Positions 1 to 37,500 of a DNA stretch of 37,500 bases are shown here, piece after piece (the stretch's first letter is position 1; each line of letters begins with the position of its first letter). A program made the translations under genes and the position numbers. This DNA comes from Chromera velia (lineage: Eukaryota > Sar > Chromeraceae), in assembly GCA_018398765.1 (NCBI GenBank), contig JAHBMJ010000194.1, positions 3,024 through 40,523 on the forward strand, written 5' to 3'. The notes beneath the pieces are model-generated. The model was not told the DNA's origin, ran no database searches, and worked only from the letters and a program-made list of their open reading frames with translations.

Positions 1-31
1 GTGTGTGTATGTGTGTGTGCGTGTGTGTGTA

Positions 32-91
<60 letters not shown>

Positions 92-169
92 TGTGCGTGT
101 GTGTGTATGTATGTGTGTGTGTGTGTGTGTGTGTATGTGTGTGCGTGTGGGTGCGTGTGTGTGTGTGTA

Positions 170-209
<40 letters not shown>

Positions 210-262
210 AAAAAGAGAGAGGGGGGGAGAAAGAAAGGGGAGAGACAGACAGACAGACAAAT
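1..262 (+). repeat. Interrupted (GT)n microsatellite grading into GA and (CAGA)n
   Basis: Positions 1-207 are almost pure GT with scattered AT and GC interruptions, followed by a GA-rich tract (208-245) and a short CAGA run. It lies in the intron before the first visible exon, whose acceptor is at 420-421. Long Val-Cys open frames across it are artefacts of the repeat. Confidence 0.95.
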
Positions 263-421
263 AGTCACACAGAAAACCCAAAAAAAGCAGAAGCAACGTC
301 TCAGCACTACATGAGTTGTACGACTCCCCCCAGTGCACTTGCCATCTTGGTGGAATGAATGTTTGTGCATACATGCAATCGCATGATCAAGCACCCCATT
401 CATGCATACATCACCCTGCAG

Positions 422-35947
<35,526 letters not shown>

Positions 35948-36930
35948 GAATATTATTGAAGGCTCGCGGGTCCGGACGAACCTCAAAAAGACCAGACAGG
36001 TGCTCATTGTCCTTTCTAGTCGACCTTGATTCAATTTGAGAGAATGTAGGCAGGATTATGTTGGTAGCTAGGGAAGAGAGAGGAAGAGGACGAAAGATTC
36101 CAAGGATCGATCAATCAGAGACACGACAAAAGTGAGCACATGCAGGGCAAGGAGGGCAGGAAGAAGGATTATGAATCGTCAATTCGAAAAACCAGACGTA
36201 GCGTTTGATTCACTGACAAAGAGTTTTCATTCGATTGTTGTTCAAATCGACCAATACTGTCCGGTTTGCTTTGTCCCATTTCCCGCGTAAATTTACAATC
36301 AGTCATTTTCGCCCCTCTTGCTGAATCCTTTTAGCTCTTCTCGTTTAATTAAAGACACCCCTCTTCATCACTCTGCCTGGCTTTCTTCTTTGCCAGAGAG
36401 AGACTCTCTTTGACCTCTCTAGCCATATGAAGGCTGGGGGTATTTGCGTATCCACACAATCAGCCTGAAACTCTTTTTTCTCTTTCGCTGACAGAGATAC
36501 ACTACAACGCTTCTCTCAAGATTCGTTTGAGAAAGGAAACTTCAAGAAAAATGAAGCGTCAGACGAATCCGAGATGATCAAGGGGGAGAATAAGGAATAG
36601 ACTCGGAAGGTACAAGAACTGCAAGCCCGCTTTTGATCAGAGGGTGTACGTTCTCTGTCTCGGAAACTCTCTTCTCCTCTCTTGTCCTTTCTGCACTGGC
36701 TTCCTCCCTTTTGTCAGTCGGCCCGTCTCTCTGTCGGCGACAAAACGATGTTTTAGAGTTCCTGTTCCGCCTCTTTTCTTCTCGCTTCGAATGCACCGCA
36801 GTTCACTCTTTGGTTCAGTGCCTGTTACAGCTCGTGTGCTTGCGCAACTCTTCAATGAATTACATTTTCTCTGAATGATTGTTGTCCAACCGCGAAGTTT
36901 TCTCTCAAATATACTCAAATAAGTCCTGTA
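35948..36930. other. 3' flank / presumptive 3' UTR, no gene recognised
   Basis: After the stop the sequence is unremarkable, with pyrimidine-rich patches near 36305-36420 and 36640-36780. No convincing ORF, RNA or canonical polyadenylation hexamer is clear. Short open frames on both strands near 36578-36918 lack recognisable features. Confidence 0.55.
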
Positions 36931-37500
36931 TCCTTCTTCAGTAGTGCATCATCAGTAATATACTAGGTAATATATTAAAGACTAACCAGATAAATTTTAT
37001 CTTAGCGCTTACCCTATTAAATTGGGGTATAAATGGGGGAAATGGGGCCTCCATTTCACGCTAATTTCCAATTATGTTTATAATTTATAAAAAAGCTGTC
37101 ATGTAATATTTTAAACTAGGTTTTAAATTACCAAATTAACTTTTACAAGCCGCAAACTTCTAGAAACACGCCTTATTTTACATGTTTTTATCAGTCAAAA
37201 AATGTATCATATTTTGGGGAAATGGGGCGAAATGGGGTGAAATGGGCCCCAATTTGCCCCCATTCACCCCATTTATACCCCAATTTCATAGGGTTATATT
37301 ACTTTGGACTTATCATAAAAATTTAAAATGCTAGTTAAAATGAAAGATTTCAGAACTCATAGAGACTACTAGTATAGCATGAAGATGCAAATTGAACGTG
37401 AATTCGCTTAACTTGAAATTCATGTAGCAAGTATTTTATAAAATTTTAACTAAATGTTTAGTAAAATACATACATGATTGGGCTAAACTTTAGCACTAGC
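36931..37500. other. AT-rich segment of different composition
   Basis: From about 36930 the sequence turns strongly AT-rich, with many TTTTATA and ATATTA words and no coding potential, unlike the GC-balanced gene region. The G/C-rich words here belong to the inverted repeat described separately. It could be an inserted element, an intergenic region or a differently derived contig end. Confidence 0.7.
37011..37294. repeat. Foldback / inverted-repeat element
   Basis: The left arm 37011-37049 (ACCCTATTAAATTGGGGTAT and on) is the reverse complement of the right arm 37245-37294 apart from a ~11-bp insertion in the right arm and a few mismatches. Flanking bases (TAAATTTTAT on the left, ATAAAAATTTA on the right) extend the pairing weakly. 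Next to the right arm, tandem AAATGGGG octamers (37219-37246) can also pair with GCCCCCATTCACCCC. This is typical of a MITE or foldback element; no transposase is present. Confidence 0.8.

Noticed and set aside
1-314. Open frames rich in Val-Cys across the GT repeat
   Set aside because: Any GT microsatellite is open in several frames; no start context or domain, and it lies in an intron.
36578-36918. Short ORFs on both strands downstream of the stop
   Set aside because: Under 100 codons, overlapping each other, no domain or coding-like composition.
37216-37246. Telomere-like repeat (TTTTGGGG / AAATGGGG)
   Set aside because: Only a few irregular copies within a larger inverted repeat, not a terminal array.

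Overview
The window is eukaryotic nuclear DNA, and almost all of it is one very large, intron-rich gene on the + strand. Splice sites are GT...AG, most acceptors read TGCAG, introns run from about 90 to 1,030 bp and many are filled with (GT)n, (GA)n and (CAGA)n microsatellites. The protein combines calcium-binding EGF, discoidin-like, sushi, HYR and GCC2/GCC3-type domains with a polytopic membrane domain. That mix is known from free-living protists and algae (chromerids, oomycetes, other alveolates and stramenopiles). A chromerid-like alga is my best guess, but this is inference and not proof.

Layout. Positions 1-421 are the end of an intron dominated by a GT microsatellite. From 422 to 18661 the gene encodes at least eleven tandem copies of a ~245-residue module. 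Each module has one calcium-binding EGF domain, a conserved linker with an invariant GRGD motif, and a discoidin (F5/8 type C)-like domain. The first copy lacks its EGF because that lies upstream of the window. One 3.4-kb exon (17904-21295) carries the last module, eight more EGF domains, an unrecognised ~140-residue domain, a ninth EGF, three sushi-like domains and two HYR-like domains. Exons at 21412-23360 finish the second HYR and add Cys-rich GCC2/GCC3-type repeats. From 23361 to about 29018 there are eight or nine hydrophobic segments with the signature motifs of the polycystin/TRP-like membrane domain found on large protist surface proteins. From 29293 to the stop at 35945-35947 lies a long, low-complexity, charged, probably cytoplasmic tail.

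I traced about 53 exons. The codon phase agrees across nearly every junction, giving about 16.4 kb of coding sequence (about 5,470 residues) in the window. The 5' end, promoter and signal peptide are outside. Weak points are the 5' edge of the exon at 23146, the junction between 23977 and 24266, and the exons at 29101 and 32450. The 3'-most exons could in principle be a separate gene.

After the gene, 35948-36930 has no recognisable content. From about 36930 to 37500 composition shifts sharply to AT-rich, and a foldback (inverted-repeat) element lies at 37011-37294.

The most interesting signals are the giant adhesion-receptor architecture itself, the RGD motif in all ten complete modules, and several signs of very recent intron and exon remodelling. 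These include an intron present in one module and absent from its near-identical sister, direct repeats at splice sites, and three introns that carry a second copy of the upstream exon's end with its donor site.
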